A DNA stretch of 43,148 nt, from assembly GCA_022340615.1 (NCBI GenBank), contig JAJDNO010000048.1:1-43148 (forward strand), in the 5' to 3' direction. This document shows, piece after piece, positions 1 through 8,658 of this stretch. A model generated the notes under the pieces. It did not search any database and was not told the DNA's origin. It saw only the letters and a program-made list of their open reading frames with translations. Position numbers and translations under genes: made by a program. This DNA comes from Gallionella sp. Its GTDB lineage: Bacteria > Pseudomonadota > Gammaproteobacteria > Burkholderiales > Gallionellaceae. Within the stretch, counting starts at the first letter, position 1; each line of letters begins with the position of its first letter.

Positions 1-99
1 ATACCTGTGGCTGCTGTTTCAGGAAATTAATTGTTACTTCAGATCAAGAAGATCTGATAATGCGCCATTGAATCAGGAGTAATTGGATAAACCTGTCGG
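1..99. other. Non-coding left edge, downstream of response regulator
   Basis: No gene is visible between the window edge and the stop codon of the response regulator. A small perfect inverted repeat (TCAGATC, 5-nt loop, GATCTGA, about 39-58) lies here. It could be the base of a weak terminator for the minus-strand operon, but no T-run follows it, so this remains a guess. Confidence 0.4.
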
Positions 100-735
100 C
101 TAATCGATGATCTTGTATTTCACGGCATAGCGGACCAACTCGGCGGCGCTGGATAGTTTCAACTTTTCCATAATGCGAGATTTATATGTACTTACGGTTT
201 TCTCGCTAATAAAGAGCTGCTTGGAAATACCGACATTATTCATGCCGCTGGCAAGAAACCGGAATACTTCAAACTCACGGCTGGATAGCGAGTTATGCGG
301 AAGGTCCTCTTCCGAGAATATGCTCTGATATGCGAGCCCCTCAGTCATCGCGGGATCTATGTATCTCCCGCCGCCTGCCACTTTTTGAATCGCAGCCAAT
401 AGTAATTCCGGTTCGCTACCCTTGGTTATGTAGCCATTTGCACCCGCTCGGATGGCATGCAACGCCAGCTGCGAAACATTGTGCATGCTAAGAACAAGAA
501 TGGGCAATGCGGGTTTGAAATTCCTGACACGCCTAATCAGATCCACTCCACTTAAACCATCCATGGTCATGTCTAGCAGCAACAGGTCATATTCTCCTTC
601 ACGTACAAGGCGGAGCACCTGCTCACCATCGCCTGCCTCACCCGCACAATCAATACCCGGCTGCAAATTGAGAATTTGCTTCAGTCCCTCGCGTACGATG
701 GAATGGTCATCGGCAATCAGGAGACGGATTTTCAT
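100..735 (-). CDS. NarL/FixJ-family response regulator
   Basis: A 211-aa two-component response regulator with an N-terminal receiver domain (about residues 1-120) and a C-terminal LuxR-type helix-turn-helix (about 145-208). The start MKIRLLIADDHSIVREGL contains the acidic pocket. The phospho-acceptor Asp is in LLLLDMTMDG near residue 55, and the conserved Lys is in the YITKGSEPE segment. The HTH carries the usual SSREFEVFRFLASG and ISEKTVSTYKSRIMEKL signatures. Its ATG overlaps the stop codon of the upstream kinase gene (TAATG), so the two are translationally coupled and very likely cognate partners. Members of this family are cytoplasmic DNA-binding regulators. The stimulus and targets cannot be read from the sequence. 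Confidence 0.93.
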   Translation of the reverse strand: MKIRLLIADDHSIVREGLKQILNLQPGIDCAGEAGDGEQVLRLVREGEYDLLLLDMTMDGLSGVDLIRRVRNFKPALPILVLSMHNVSQLALHAIRAGANGYITKGSEPELLLAAIQKVAGGGRYIDPAMTEGLAYQSIFSEEDLPHNSLSSREFEVFRFLASGMNNVGISKQLFISEKTVSTYKSRIMEKLKLSSAAELVRYAVKYKIID

Positions 736-3700
736 TATGTTTCTACCTCGGGACTGACTGGTATTCGAACGGATACAGTTGTGCCTTCGCCCTCAGCGCT
801 GACTATATTGAGCGTTCCACCAAAAGATAAAGCGCGTTCCGACATCCCCAGCAAACCAAAAGATTTTCGCTCGCCTGCTTTGCTCTGGTTAAAACCTTTG
901 CCATCATCACTCACTTCCAAACACAGGTCGCCCTGATTGAGTGATAAAACAATTTTGACGCTACTCGCGTTGGCATGTCTCGATACATTCGTGAGCGATT
1001 CTTGAACGATACGAAATACCGTGACCAAGCGATCATTGTCCAATTTGACGTATCCGTCAGGAATTATAATTTCACATGGAACCGCCGTGCGCGCAGTAAA
1101 ATTGTCACATAACCACTCTATTGCGGAGACAATTCCGATATCCAAAGCAGCCGGCCGCAGATTTTCTGCAACATTTCGCACGCCATGAATAGCCCGATCC
1201 GACAGCTCACTCATGTTCTGGACAATTTTAATCAAATCTGAATTTCCCTTGCTGAACTTCATGCGTATCAGCGAAACGTCAAAGCGCAAGGATGTCAATA
1301 TTTGCCCTAGTTCGTCATGAACTTCGCGAGCAATTGATTTGCGTTCTTCTTCCAAGGACAGTTCCTGCTTGGCAACAAGCTCTCGCAACAGTATGTTTGT
1401 ATTATTGAGTTCGGTTGCTATCCTATTGCGTTCAGTCATATCAATCAGGAAAGCATAGGTCAATGGCCCATCGCTTAACACGATGCGTTTCGCTGATATA
1501 AATAACGGAAACTGCGATCCATCCTTGCGAAGCCCAATCGTTTCATAGCCGGCTTCTGTTTGTTTCCCCTCAATACGACTTCTGATTCGATCTTCCACTT
1601 CGGCACGACATTGGGGTGCAATTTGATTAATTAAGAGGTGACCACGTAGCTCGGCAATATCGCTGTAGCCGAACATTTTCAGGTAGATTGCATTCGCATC
1701 AACATGATAGCCGTCCCTGCCAAACGCCATACCGATAGGCGATTGTTCAATGATGGTACGAAAGCGTATCTCGCTTTCCTTCAGAGACTTTTCGGATTGT
1801 TTTCGCTCGGTAATGTCATGAGTAATTGACAGAAGAAATATTTCCCCGTTCAACTGAAACTTGGAAGAGGAAATCAGCGCCCACATGGATTCCCCGCTCT
1901 TTTTTATCAGCTGGATCTCCTGATTGCGAATCTCACCTTCGCGGTGAATGATCTCGACAAGCCTCTGTCGTTGTGTCGGATCAGCCCAAAGATTGAGCTC
2001 AAAGCCAGTGCGTCCGATGACCTCATTACGGTCAAACCCCGTGATATCCTGAAAGGCCTGATTCACTTCGTGATAGCGTCCATCAGCATGGGTGATATTG
2101 ATTGCATCCAGAGACGTCTGGAAAACCTCGCGGAAAAGTTGTTCCACACGCTTGCGTTCACTAACGTCACGGACAGTTGCCAGCAAGTGCGGTTTTCCGC
2201 CAATCTCCATCGTGTTGAGTGTTACCTCGGCATCGAAGGACATGCCGTCATAGCGGCAGTGTCGCCATTCGAAAGTCGATGTCTCCCCCTTAAATGCTGC
2301 GTTGATTTTCTCCAAGGCTTTATCCTTGGATGCACGGCCATCAGGTTGTGTGTCTGGAGAAAATCGATATGGCCGCTCGCCAATAATCTGATCGCGTGTG
2401 CAACCAAACATTTTGAGAGTTGCCGGGTTGCAGTCGACAAATTTCTCACCTTCCATAAGTAAAATGCTGTCTCCGGCATTTTCAAAGAGCGTCCGGTATC
2501 TGGAATCGCTGTCGCGAAGCCTGGATTTCGCCAGCTTGCTCTCTGTCAGGTCGGCAGCAATTCCCATGTAACCAGTGATTTTGCCGCCGCTGTCATACAT
2601 TGCAGTTACGGAAAGACGCACGGGGAAACAATATCCATCCTTTCGGATATAGGTCCACTCCCGTTCTTCCGCATGACCCATTATGGTCTTTGCCACGAAC
2701 ACATCGAAACCGGGTAATACCGTTCTGCAAAGCTCACTTGATAATTCAACCGCACGCTTGGCCACTTCGTCCGGATCATGGAATATAGCGGGTGAATGCT
2801 TGCCGATCAGTTCCCCAGGAAGATATCCAAGCATGCGCTGCGCAGCAGCATTGAAGCTGACGATGATGCCTTCTGCATCTGTCGAAATTATGCTGTAATC
2901 GGCACTATCCAAAAGCGTCTGTTGCCATTCTGTGAGCTTGGTGATTTGTTTTTCGGCATGTTTGCGCTCGCTAATGTCGATCAGGAATGCACAGGACAAC
3001 GATCCATCGCTCAACTCTACGCGTTTCGCTGAAACATACAGCGGAAATTGCGAACCGTCCTTGCGCAATCCTATCGTTTCATATGTGTCTTCTGTCGGTT
3101 CGCCAAGAAGGCGCCGCCTGATGCGGTCTTCAATTTCCGCACGGCACTGCGGAGCAATCCGGTTGATTACGGATTGCCCGCGTACTTCTTCAATGTCGCT
3201 GTATCCGAACATTTGCAGAAAAACTGCATTCACGTCGTCGGTATAGCCATCCCGACTGAGTGAAATTCCGATCGGAGATTGCTCGATAAGTGTGCGGAAA
3301 CGTAACTCGCTTTCACGCAAAGCGTCATCAGTCAGCTTGCGCTCGCTTATATCTTCATGCATCAGGACGACATCGTTAATTTTTCCGGACTCATCCTTGA
3401 TCGGGTAGATGAAAGCACGTACCCAGCTATCGCGGATTGGACCAATGACCTCGGGATTGTCCGCCGGGTTGTATTTGATGGGCGGAAACTCCGCAGGTTT
3501 TCCGGCGAATCCCATTTCGATTAAAGGCATGACACCCTTCGCGACAAGTTGGCTATCGTGGCGGATATTGTAGTTAACCAGGGTCTCCCGCTTCACCCCC
3601 CAGAGCCTCTCCCAGGCGGGGTTAACGGTATGTGTATAACCTTCCGGAGACATTATCTGGATGCTGAACGGGGATTGTTCCACCAGCGCGCGGAATTGGT

Positions 3701-4415
3701 TTTCTGAGGTACGCATCCGGTGTCGTGTTTCACGAGTAATCACCATGCTCACGCAGATGACCATCACCAGAATTCCAACTGGGCCGACCTCAATGAAGTT
3801 GATGACCGACAACCGCGCGAGAATACCTTCAATCGAGGTGAGCAGAAACAACCCAACGGAAAGCAACAAGGCCAAATCTGCGCCCCGGCGACTGTTACGG
3901 TAAACGTTGCTCAGAGTTAGGATTGCGTAACCTAACTCTATTAACAACCCCACGATTGCAATTTTTGCCCAGATGCCATTGTTACCGACTCCGCGATTTA
4001 CTTTCTCGCCCCAAGGCAGTTCCAACGTTCGTATTCCTTCGAAATGGTCGAATTGCAAGCTATAGGGCTGCTTCAGATTGATCACGAATAACACGGCGAA
4101 CAGCACGCTCAATCCTGCCAGAAACAGCAGGGGTACCCTTCCAGAATAGAAAGCAATAAACCATGGAAATATAAATAAAATAAGCAGCCCGGTAGCGAGG
4201 TTGTACTTAAGTGCCCAAATGAACTCAATCGCGTTGGCAGCATGAAGGGATTGGGCATGAAAAATAGCGAACGGAACTGCAATTAGACTCAAAGCTGCAA
4301 TCAAAATCTGTGCCAGATCGCGCGGTGGGTTTAGCGCGATAGCCAAGTGATTTAGCGTTGCATAAGCCATACTGCCAGCCAGCAAATACAAACCAGGGAT
4401 TACGATTTCATGCAT
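735..4415 (-). CDS. Membrane sensor histidine kinase with six PAS domains (NarX/UhpB-type kinase core)
   Basis: A very large hybrid-free sensor kinase of about 1226 aa. The N-terminus has about seven hydrophobic segments (roughly residues 5-245), an integral membrane sensor I cannot assign to a named family. Six PAS/PAC units follow, separated by the typical ERK junctions, then a HisKA_3 dimerisation helix (SIAREVHDELGQIL, His in REVHDE) and a HATPase_c domain (VQESLTNVSRHA, SDDGKGF, GLLGMSERA). The second and sixth PAS units are clear duplicates. It should autophosphorylate on the His and pass phosphate to the coupled downstream regulator. A longer frame starts with TTG at 4478, but no ribosome site precedes it. 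I chose ATG 4415, which follows a GAGGG and still precedes the first membrane helix. Confidence 0.88.
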   Translation of the reverse strand: MHEIVIPGLYLLAGSMAYATLNHLAIALNPPRDLAQILIAALSLIAVPFAIFHAQSLHAANAIEFIWALKYNLATGLLILFIFPWFIAFYSGRVPLLFLAGLSVLFAVLFVINLKQPYSLQFDHFEGIRTLELPWGEKVNRGVGNNGIWAKIAIVGLLIELGYAILTLSNVYRNSRRGADLALLLSVGLFLLTSIEGILARLSVINFIEVGPVGILVMVICVSMVITRETRHRMRTSENQFRALVEQSPFSIQIMSPEGYTHTVNPAWERLWGVKRETLVNYNIRHDSQLVAKGVMPLIEMGFAGKPAEFPPIKYNPADNPEVIGPIRDSWVRAFIYPIKDESGKINDVVLMHEDISERKLTDDALRESELRFRTLIEQSPIGISLSRDGYTDDVNAVFLQMFGYSDIEEVRGQSVINRIAPQCRAEIEDRIRRRLLGEPTEDTYETIGLRKDGSQFPLYVSAKRVELSDGSLSCAFLIDISERKHAEKQITKLTEWQQTLLDSADYSIISTDAEGIIVSFNAAAQRMLGYLPGELIGKHSPAIFHDPDEVAKRAVELSSELCRTVLPGFDVFVAKTIMGHAEEREWTYIRKDGYCFPVRLSVTAMYDSGGKITGYMGIAADLTESKLAKSRLRDSDSRYRTLFENAGDSILLMEGEKFVDCNPATLKMFGCTRDQIIGERPYRFSPDTQPDGRASKDKALEKINAAFKGETSTFEWRHCRYDGMSFDAEVTLNTMEIGGKPHLLATVRDVSERKRVEQLFREVFQTSLDAINITHADGRYHEVNQAFQDITGFDRNEVIGRTGFELNLWADPTQRQRLVEIIHREGEIRNQEIQLIKKSGESMWALISSSKFQLNGEIFLLSITHDITERKQSEKSLKESEIRFRTIIEQSPIGMAFGRDGYHVDANAIYLKMFGYSDIAELRGHLLINQIAPQCRAEVEDRIRSRIEGKQTEAGYETIGLRKDGSQFPLFISAKRIVLSDGPLTYAFLIDMTERNRIATELNNTNILLRELVAKQELSLEEERKSIAREVHDELGQILTSLRFDVSLIRMKFSKGNSDLIKIVQNMSELSDRAIHGVRNVAENLRPAALDIGIVSAIEWLCDNFTARTAVPCEIIIPDGYVKLDNDRLVTVFRIVQESLTNVSRHANASSVKIVLSLNQGDLCLEVSDDGKGFNQSKAGERKSFGLLGMSERALSFGGTLNIVSAEGEGTTVSVRIPVSPEVET

Positions 4416-4507
4416 CCACCCTACCCTCGCTCCTGAATCTGGTATGGAGTATATCGAAAAGGGAATTTTGTGCGACAAATTCTGAATCGATTCATTGGTA
4501 CGCCTAG

Positions 4508-4889
4508 GTGCTTAACGAAGTTTCAACAAGCCTCGGCAAGCTTCCGACTAATGTGTTCAGCTTCAAAGGTAGAGCAGTGCATCAAGAATACCAAGGCATG
4601 GCGCAGGGCCTTGAAGCTGGTAGACCTCGGGAATTCCCGCTGGCATGACCTCAGACACACATCGGCAAACTGGCACATTCAAGAAGGCACGCGGTTGCAT
4701 GCACTTTAGGAGTTGGGCGGGTGATCTTCGCCGGTCATGGTGCAAAAGTATGCGCACCTGTCCAGTGATTTTCTCACGAAATGGATAGATCGCAGGCCAA
4801 CAGTCATACCTGCGTGTGACTGCTTAGGCCGAGGACCGGAAGTCGGCATAGCCGCCACCATAAGAAAATCTGTATTGCTTCTGCTTTAG
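4508..4889 (+). pseudogene. Decayed phage-type tyrosine recombinase (C-terminal catalytic part)
   Basis: Remnant of a phage-integrase family protein. A first piece (4508-4588) reads LGKLPTNVFSFKGRAV. A +1 shift near 4585-4592 leads to NTKAWRRALKLVDLG and then RWHDLRHTSANWH. The frame then hits TAG at 4707-4709, where Gln is usual, and TGA at 4722-4724, where Trp is usual (ELGG-W). Beyond them it still encodes VMVQKYAHLSSDFL, which holds the catalytic Tyr. The His-x-x-Arg box (HDLRH) and the nucleophile Tyr are therefore recognisable, but two stops and a frameshift make the gene dead, and the N-terminal arm and core-binding domains are missing. This marks a former mobile element. No partner genes or attachment repeats were found. 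Confidence 0.85.
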
Positions 4890-5086
4890 TGTGCGAAGTA
4901 GTCGTTCAACGTATAATCTCGGCAGAGAATCGTCTCTGGCTCATTCATTGCGTCGTTTGGTTGGGCGGTTTTTTTGTGCACGCTGAATGCGACAGTTCCC
5001 TTGCCATTGCATTTCACCTGATACCTTAGCTTGTCTGCAGCAGCGATGAACTGAGGGCTATTTTTGTGCCAGGTGGAGCAGGACGT
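4886..5086 (-). pseudogene. Possible gene remnant, 66 open codons without a clear start
   Basis: On the minus strand 66 codons stay open between an in-frame TAA at 5087-5089 and the stop at 4886-4888. The product includes KLRYQVKCNGKGTVAFSVHK and ends in NDYFAH, a composition that looks protein-like rather than random. There is no ATG near the left end of the frame (only an internal one) and no ribosome binding site. I do not recognise a family. It could be the tail of a gene lost along with the adjacent integrase, or chance. Confidence 0.25.
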
Positions 5087-5344
5087 TTACCCTTAGCCTG
5101 ACTACTGGAATGAGTACAAGGGTGTCCTCAACCGAAAAGCGCTACATAGCCGAACAGATCGTCAATATGCCGCGGGAGATTGAACCGGGGGCACACCCCA
5201 TGCAGCATGAACATTGCGCCATGAAACACCATCCTCATTCGTCATGTCCTGCAACTACGGAACAGAGCTTCCGGAATGTCACGCCATCTCTTCGCTCCTG
5301 CCTGACTTTAGGTTTGGGCGAAACGCTCGGGGGGAAATGACAGC
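4890..5344. other. Gene-poor scar between integrase remnant and ydbH
   Basis: About 450 bases without a convincing gene. A 76-codon plus-strand frame at 5110-5340 has no family signature and no good ribosome site. Apart from the minus-strand remnant described separately, no tRNA, inverted-repeat ends of an insertion sequence or terminator was seen. The ydbH promoter must lie here, but I could not pick a convincing -35/-10 pair. Confidence 0.5.
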
Positions 5345-7750
5345 ATGCAGAAAGCACGCCTCAGGTTTTTCCTCATAGCCGCTTCCATGACGGCAACCGG
5401 CATACTGGCGGTTTTCTTTGCCGTCTCCTGGCTGGCGCCGGCAATGGCAACGAAACAACTGGCCGCATATGGCATTTCTGTCCAGGGCATAGCCATCAAA
5501 AGGTTCGGTCTGCGGGAAAGCGAAATCGGATCTATTCAGCTCTTGGCCGAAGATAAGGGTATCCAGGCCAGACTGGAGAATGTAAGGATCGGCTACCGCC
5601 TGACGCAGCTCTGGGATGGCCGGCTCGATTACATCAGGATAGAACACGCAGACTTATCCATCCACCCTGCCGCCCCTTCCACCTCAGCCTCACCAACTGC
5701 ACTTCCCACCCCTGCTGAGATACTGAATAAAATCCCGCTCGACCACTTCAATATCCAGCGCATCGACATTGGCCTTTTCACCACGGACAATACGGCTGCC
5801 AGGAAGCTGGAAGGCAAGATGGAACTCAATGACCGCAAGTTTTATTTTGAACTCAACGAAGCGCAAGCCACCAAGCCGCTCAGCGCCTCGGCCACACTCG
5901 ATGGCAGCGGAACGATAGACATAGATATTCATCGCGGAAGAGATCAATTGCTTGCTCTGAAATCTGTCCTGCACAGGACAGAAGATCAGTACCTCAGCCA
6001 GGGCTCTATGAATGCCGACCTGGAGAAACTCTCCACTGAAGCGGCCACTTGGCTGGGAAGCAGCATTCCAAAAGTTGCAGGCAAGCTCAAGGCCCAATGG
6101 CTTGGTCACCTGCCCGGCAACATGGCACTCAATACGGAAACCCTGCGCACCGGACTCAAAGGAAAGGCTTCAGTCACGCTGGATGCCACGGCATTTCCAG
6201 GCTCCGGCACGAGTGTCGCGGCACGCATGGCGTTTCATGCCGATTATGAAAATGGTGCCGGACGCTGGAACCTCAAGGACAAATCGTATTTATCGTTCCA
6301 GTCCGGAAACGGGCGCGGCAAGGTCGAACTGGACAAGGTCGCTGGAAGTTTCCACCTCCAGCCCGGACAGGTCCGGCTGGAGGTCGCCCAGGATGCTACC
6401 TTGAAAACCGACAAGCTCGTCTTTGCAGGCGGCGAAATATCCGCTGCGGCAGTCCGGCTCCTGCAGCCGTTTGAACTGGACCTCACTCCCGGAGCACCCT
6501 GGCATCAGACGCACGCCTCCGCCTTGCTTGTCACGGCCGGAATATCGGCCATGCCCTCTTTCGGCCTTGCCGGGATGCAAACCACGGTGCACCTCGTTCA
6601 GCTTCGCGCAGATTCGCTCGACGGAAGCGTGGATGCAAGATTCACCCGGCCCACCGCCGACGCGGTGCGGCTTCCCGACTGCCGTCTCGCCTCGAATTTC
6701 AAACTGGCCCAAGGCAAGCTGAGCGCGAAGGGCTCCCTGGACGTGGGCGGAGACAAGCTCCACATGACATGGTTCGCCTTCCATCACCTGCCGACCGCGA
6801 ACGGCCACGCCGACTTTTCCCTGCAGCGAACCCGCCTCGGCCGGCGAGGCCTCGATGTCGGCGCCATCCTTGCCAGGAAAGAACTACCGGAAATCTCCGG
6901 CGGGGAAATCTCGGGCAGTGGTGCAATCGGATGGGAGCGTCCCCATAAAACAGGCGGGCTACAGTTCCGGCATGATGAGGATGTTGAACTCAAGTCGCTC
7001 GCCGGGAAATACGACTCATACTCATTCACGGGATTGGACGGACATTTCCTGGCGACGGGCAGCGGCAAGGACATCAGCCTGTCCTGGGACAAACTGGCCG
7101 TCGACGCCGTCAACGTCGGCCTTCCGATACGCAAGCTGTCCGTGCAGGGGCGCATCCACCTGCCGGGCGACGGCGGCCTGGAAGTGCATCTTGAGAATCT
7201 CGGCAGCGACGTTTTGGGCGGCACGATCTCAAGCAAGCAAATCGACATCGATCTCGCACGGGCGCACAATCCCTTCGTCATCGAACTCCGGAACATCGAT
7301 GCCGTACAGCTCGTTAAATTGCAGAACCAGGAAGGGCTCTACGCCGACGGCATCCTCGACGGCTATCTTCCTGCTGACTGGGCGGAAGACGGCCTTTACA
7401 TCTCTGATGGCATGCTCAAGGCCCGCCCTCCCGGCGGGCTCATACGCTACTTGGGCAACGACACGGTCAGGGGCATGGCCTCGAGCAACCAGGCGGTCAG
7501 GATGGCGCTCAATATCCTGAGCGACTTTCACTACCAGCAAATGCAAATCGGCATCAATGCGCAAGCCGACGGCAACACGAAACTGGGAATCCACTTGAAA
7601 GGACAAAACCCGTCCTACGAGAACGGCCGCCCCATCGAATTCAACCTGAACGTCGAACAAAACATCCTCAAACTGCTCCAGAGCCTGAGCATGTCCAACC
7701 GCATAAGCGAGCGCCTGGAGAAAAAGATACAGAAGCAGATGGGCGAATGA
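5345..7750 (+). CDS. ydbH: YdbH-family AsmA-like intermembrane phospholipid transport protein
   Basis: 801 aa. An N-terminal membrane anchor (about residues 7-29) is followed by a long periplasmic region rich in beta-strand patterns. The C-terminal part (about 560-790) fits the DctA-YdbH domain, including the GGLIRYLG stretch and the terminal block ending in SERLEKKIQKQMGE. The E. coli homologue is somewhat longer (about 880 aa). Published work on E. coli shows YdbH is one of the AsmA-like proteins, redundant with TamB and YhdP, that carry phospholipid from inner to outer membrane, with YnbE completing the bridge. The following genes here are ynbE and ydbL, so the call rests on both sequence and context. 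The start is ATG 5345. GC content is high, unlike the scar just upstream. Confidence 0.87.
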   Translation: MQKARLRFFLIAASMTATGILAVFFAVSWLAPAMATKQLAAYGISVQGIAIKRFGLRESEIGSIQLLAEDKGIQARLENVRIGYRLTQLWDGRLDYIRIEHADLSIHPAAPSTSASPTALPTPAEILNKIPLDHFNIQRIDIGLFTTDNTAARKLEGKMELNDRKFYFELNEAQATKPLSASATLDGSGTIDIDIHRGRDQLLALKSVLHRTEDQYLSQGSMNADLEKLSTEAATWLGSSIPKVAGKLKAQWLGHLPGNMALNTETLRTGLKGKASVTLDATAFPGSGTSVAARMAFHADYENGAGRWNLKDKSYLSFQSGNGRGKVELDKVAGSFHLQPGQVRLEVAQDATLKTDKLVFAGGEISAAAVRLLQPFELDLTPGAPWHQTHASALLVTAGISAMPSFGLAGMQTTVHLVQLRADSLDGSVDARFTRPTADAVRLPDCRLASNFKLAQGKLSAKGSLDVGGDKLHMTWFAFHHLPTANGHADFSLQRTRLGRRGLDVGAILARKELPEISGGEISGSGAIGWERPHKTGGLQFRHDEDVELKSLAGKYDSYSFTGLDGHFLATGSGKDISLSWDKLAVDAVNVGLPIRKLSVQGRIHLPGDGGLEVHLENLGSDVLGGTISSKQIDIDLARAHNPFVIELRNIDAVQLVKLQNQEGLYADGILDGYLPADWAEDGLYISDGMLKARPPGGLIRYLGNDTVRGMASSNQAVRMALNILSDFHYQQMQIGINAQADGNTKLGIHLKGQNPSYENGRPIEFNLNVEQNILKLLQSLSMSNRISERLEKKIQKQMGE

Positions 7751-7821
7751 CGCCGGCATATGGACAAACCACCCGGTAGTCAATACACTCACCCGGTACC
7801 AAGTCAGGTCAGGGGCTCTCA

Positions 7822-8019
7822 ATGAACGTCAATTGGAAAATTCTGGTTTCGGCGGCTGCTTGCATGATTGCCTTTACGGCATGCAACCCGACGATAAAAG
7901 TCGAAGCGCCCGACAAGCCCATCCAGATCAACATGAACATCAAGATAGAGCACGAGATTCGTGTCAAGGTCGATAAAGACCTCGACAACGTCCTGTCCAA
8001 GGACAGCGGATTATTCTGA
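7822..8019 (+). CDS. ynbE: YnbE-family outer membrane lipoprotein
   Basis: 65 aa. The N-terminal signal ends in a lipobox (IAFTAC, Cys near residue 20), so the mature protein should be lipidated. The mature part matches the short YnbE family: NPTIKVEAPDKPIQINMNIK followed by EHEIRVKVDKDLDN. In E. coli YnbE is an outer-membrane lipoprotein that multimerises and contacts YdbH to join the membranes. It lies 71 nt after ydbH and 16 nt before ydbL, the standard order. Confidence 0.88.
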   Translation: MNVNWKILVSAAACMIAFTACNPTIKVEAPDKPIQINMNIKIEHEIRVKVDKDLDNVLSKDSGLF

Positions 8020-8035
8020 ACACAAGGAGTTTCCC

Positions 8036-8368
8036 ATGAACGTGAAATCAACCCTGTTGCGCCTGCTGTCGGTTGGCCTGCTCAGCCTGTCCATGGCAGC
8101 CTGGGCCATAGACCTGCAATCCGCCAAGGCAGCCGGCCAGGTGGGAGAAAAAGCCGACGGCTACCTGGGCGTAGTAATCAACGCCCCCGGCGTCCCCGCC
8201 CTCGTTCAGGACATCAACCAGAAACGCCGCGCCGCCTACCAGGACATCGCGCAAAAGAATGGAACCAGCCTGCAGGCCGTCGAAGAACTGGCGGGAAGAA
8301 AAGCCCTAGAAAAAACCCCTCCCGGACAATTCATCATGTCGCCCGGCGGCCAGTGGATTAGAAAATAA
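8036..8368 (+). CDS. ydbL: YdbL family periplasmic protein (DUF1318)
   Basis: 110 aa. Signal peptide at residues 1-22 (LLSLSMAAWA, cleavage before IDLQSAK). The mature protein has the DUF1318 pattern: KAAGQVGEKADGYLG, then a helix with INQKRRAAYQDIA, then the C-terminal PGGQWIRK. A longer in-frame start exists at 7961 inside ynbE, but ATG 8036 has AAGGAG just upstream and begins a proper signal peptide. In E. coli YdbL is thought to be a periplasmic chaperone that modulates the YdbH-YnbE interaction. Confidence 0.87.
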   Translation: MNVKSTLLRLLSVGLLSLSMAAWAIDLQSAKAAGQVGEKADGYLGVVINAPGVPALVQDINQKRRAAYQDIAQKNGTSLQAVEELAGRKALEKTPPGQFIMSPGGQWIRK

Positions 8369-8524
8369 CCAGGCATCTGCCGTCTCTTGCCTTGATACCG
8401 GGCAGAACCCAGAGTTGAGGATGTCGGGAAATTTGTACAATGCCGACACTACATGCTTGCCGCCTTAATGGCTGCAATGGCGGAATATTTGACGTGTTAC
8501 TTTTTTGCTTTTGTAGAAATAAAT

Positions 8525-8556
8525 AAAGGCCTACATGTAATGTAGGCCTTTGTTTT
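8525..8556. terminator. Bidirectional intrinsic terminator between ydbL and tRNA-Ile2
   Basis: A perfect 12-bp stem (AAAGGCCTACAT / ATGTAGGCCTTT) with a 3-nt GTA loop is followed by GTTTT on the plus strand and by ATTT on the minus strand. It lies between convergent transcription units and can serve ydbL from the left and the tRNA/rpoD unit from the right. Confidence 0.85.
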
Positions 8557-8558
8557 AA

Positions 8559-8635
8559 TGGTGGGCCCTGCTGGACTCGAACCAGCGACCAAAGGATTAT
8601 GAGTCCTCTGCTCTAACCAACTGAGCTAAGGGCCC
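8559..8635 (-). tRNA. ileX: tRNA-Ile2 (CAU anticodon, lysidine type)
   Basis: A 77-nt cloverleaf with an encoded CCA end. The acceptor stem GGGCCCT pairs with AGGGCCC, the D-arm reads AGCTCAGTTGGTTAGAGC, the anticodon loop is CTCATAA (anticodon CAT), and the T-loop is TTCGAGT. A CAT anticodon can mean Met or Ile2. Body features such as the GGTCGCTGGTTC.AGTCCAGC T-arm match my memory of E. coli ileX, not elongator Met. C34 would then be changed to lysidine by TilS so that the tRNA reads AUA. It lies 23 nt downstream of rpoD on the same strand; E. coli ileX also lies close to rpoD. Confidence 0.9.
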
Positions 8636-8658
8636 GAAAAAGATTGTTGCCGGCCACC

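Noticed and set aside
4824-4960. Minus-strand phrase resembling the tail of an IS3-type transposase (YVERLLRTLK)
   Set aside because: The likeness is about ten residues, no DDE residues or terminal repeats are visible, and a longer reading frame overlaps in another phase.
5110-5340. 76-codon plus-strand frame upstream of ydbH
   Set aside because: No homology pattern, no ribosome site, and it sits in the degraded scar.
8559-8635. tRNA-Ile2 3' end as attachment site for the decayed integrase
   Set aside because: No copy of the tRNA 3' segment was found near 4.4-5.4 kb, and the intact ydbH operon lies between.
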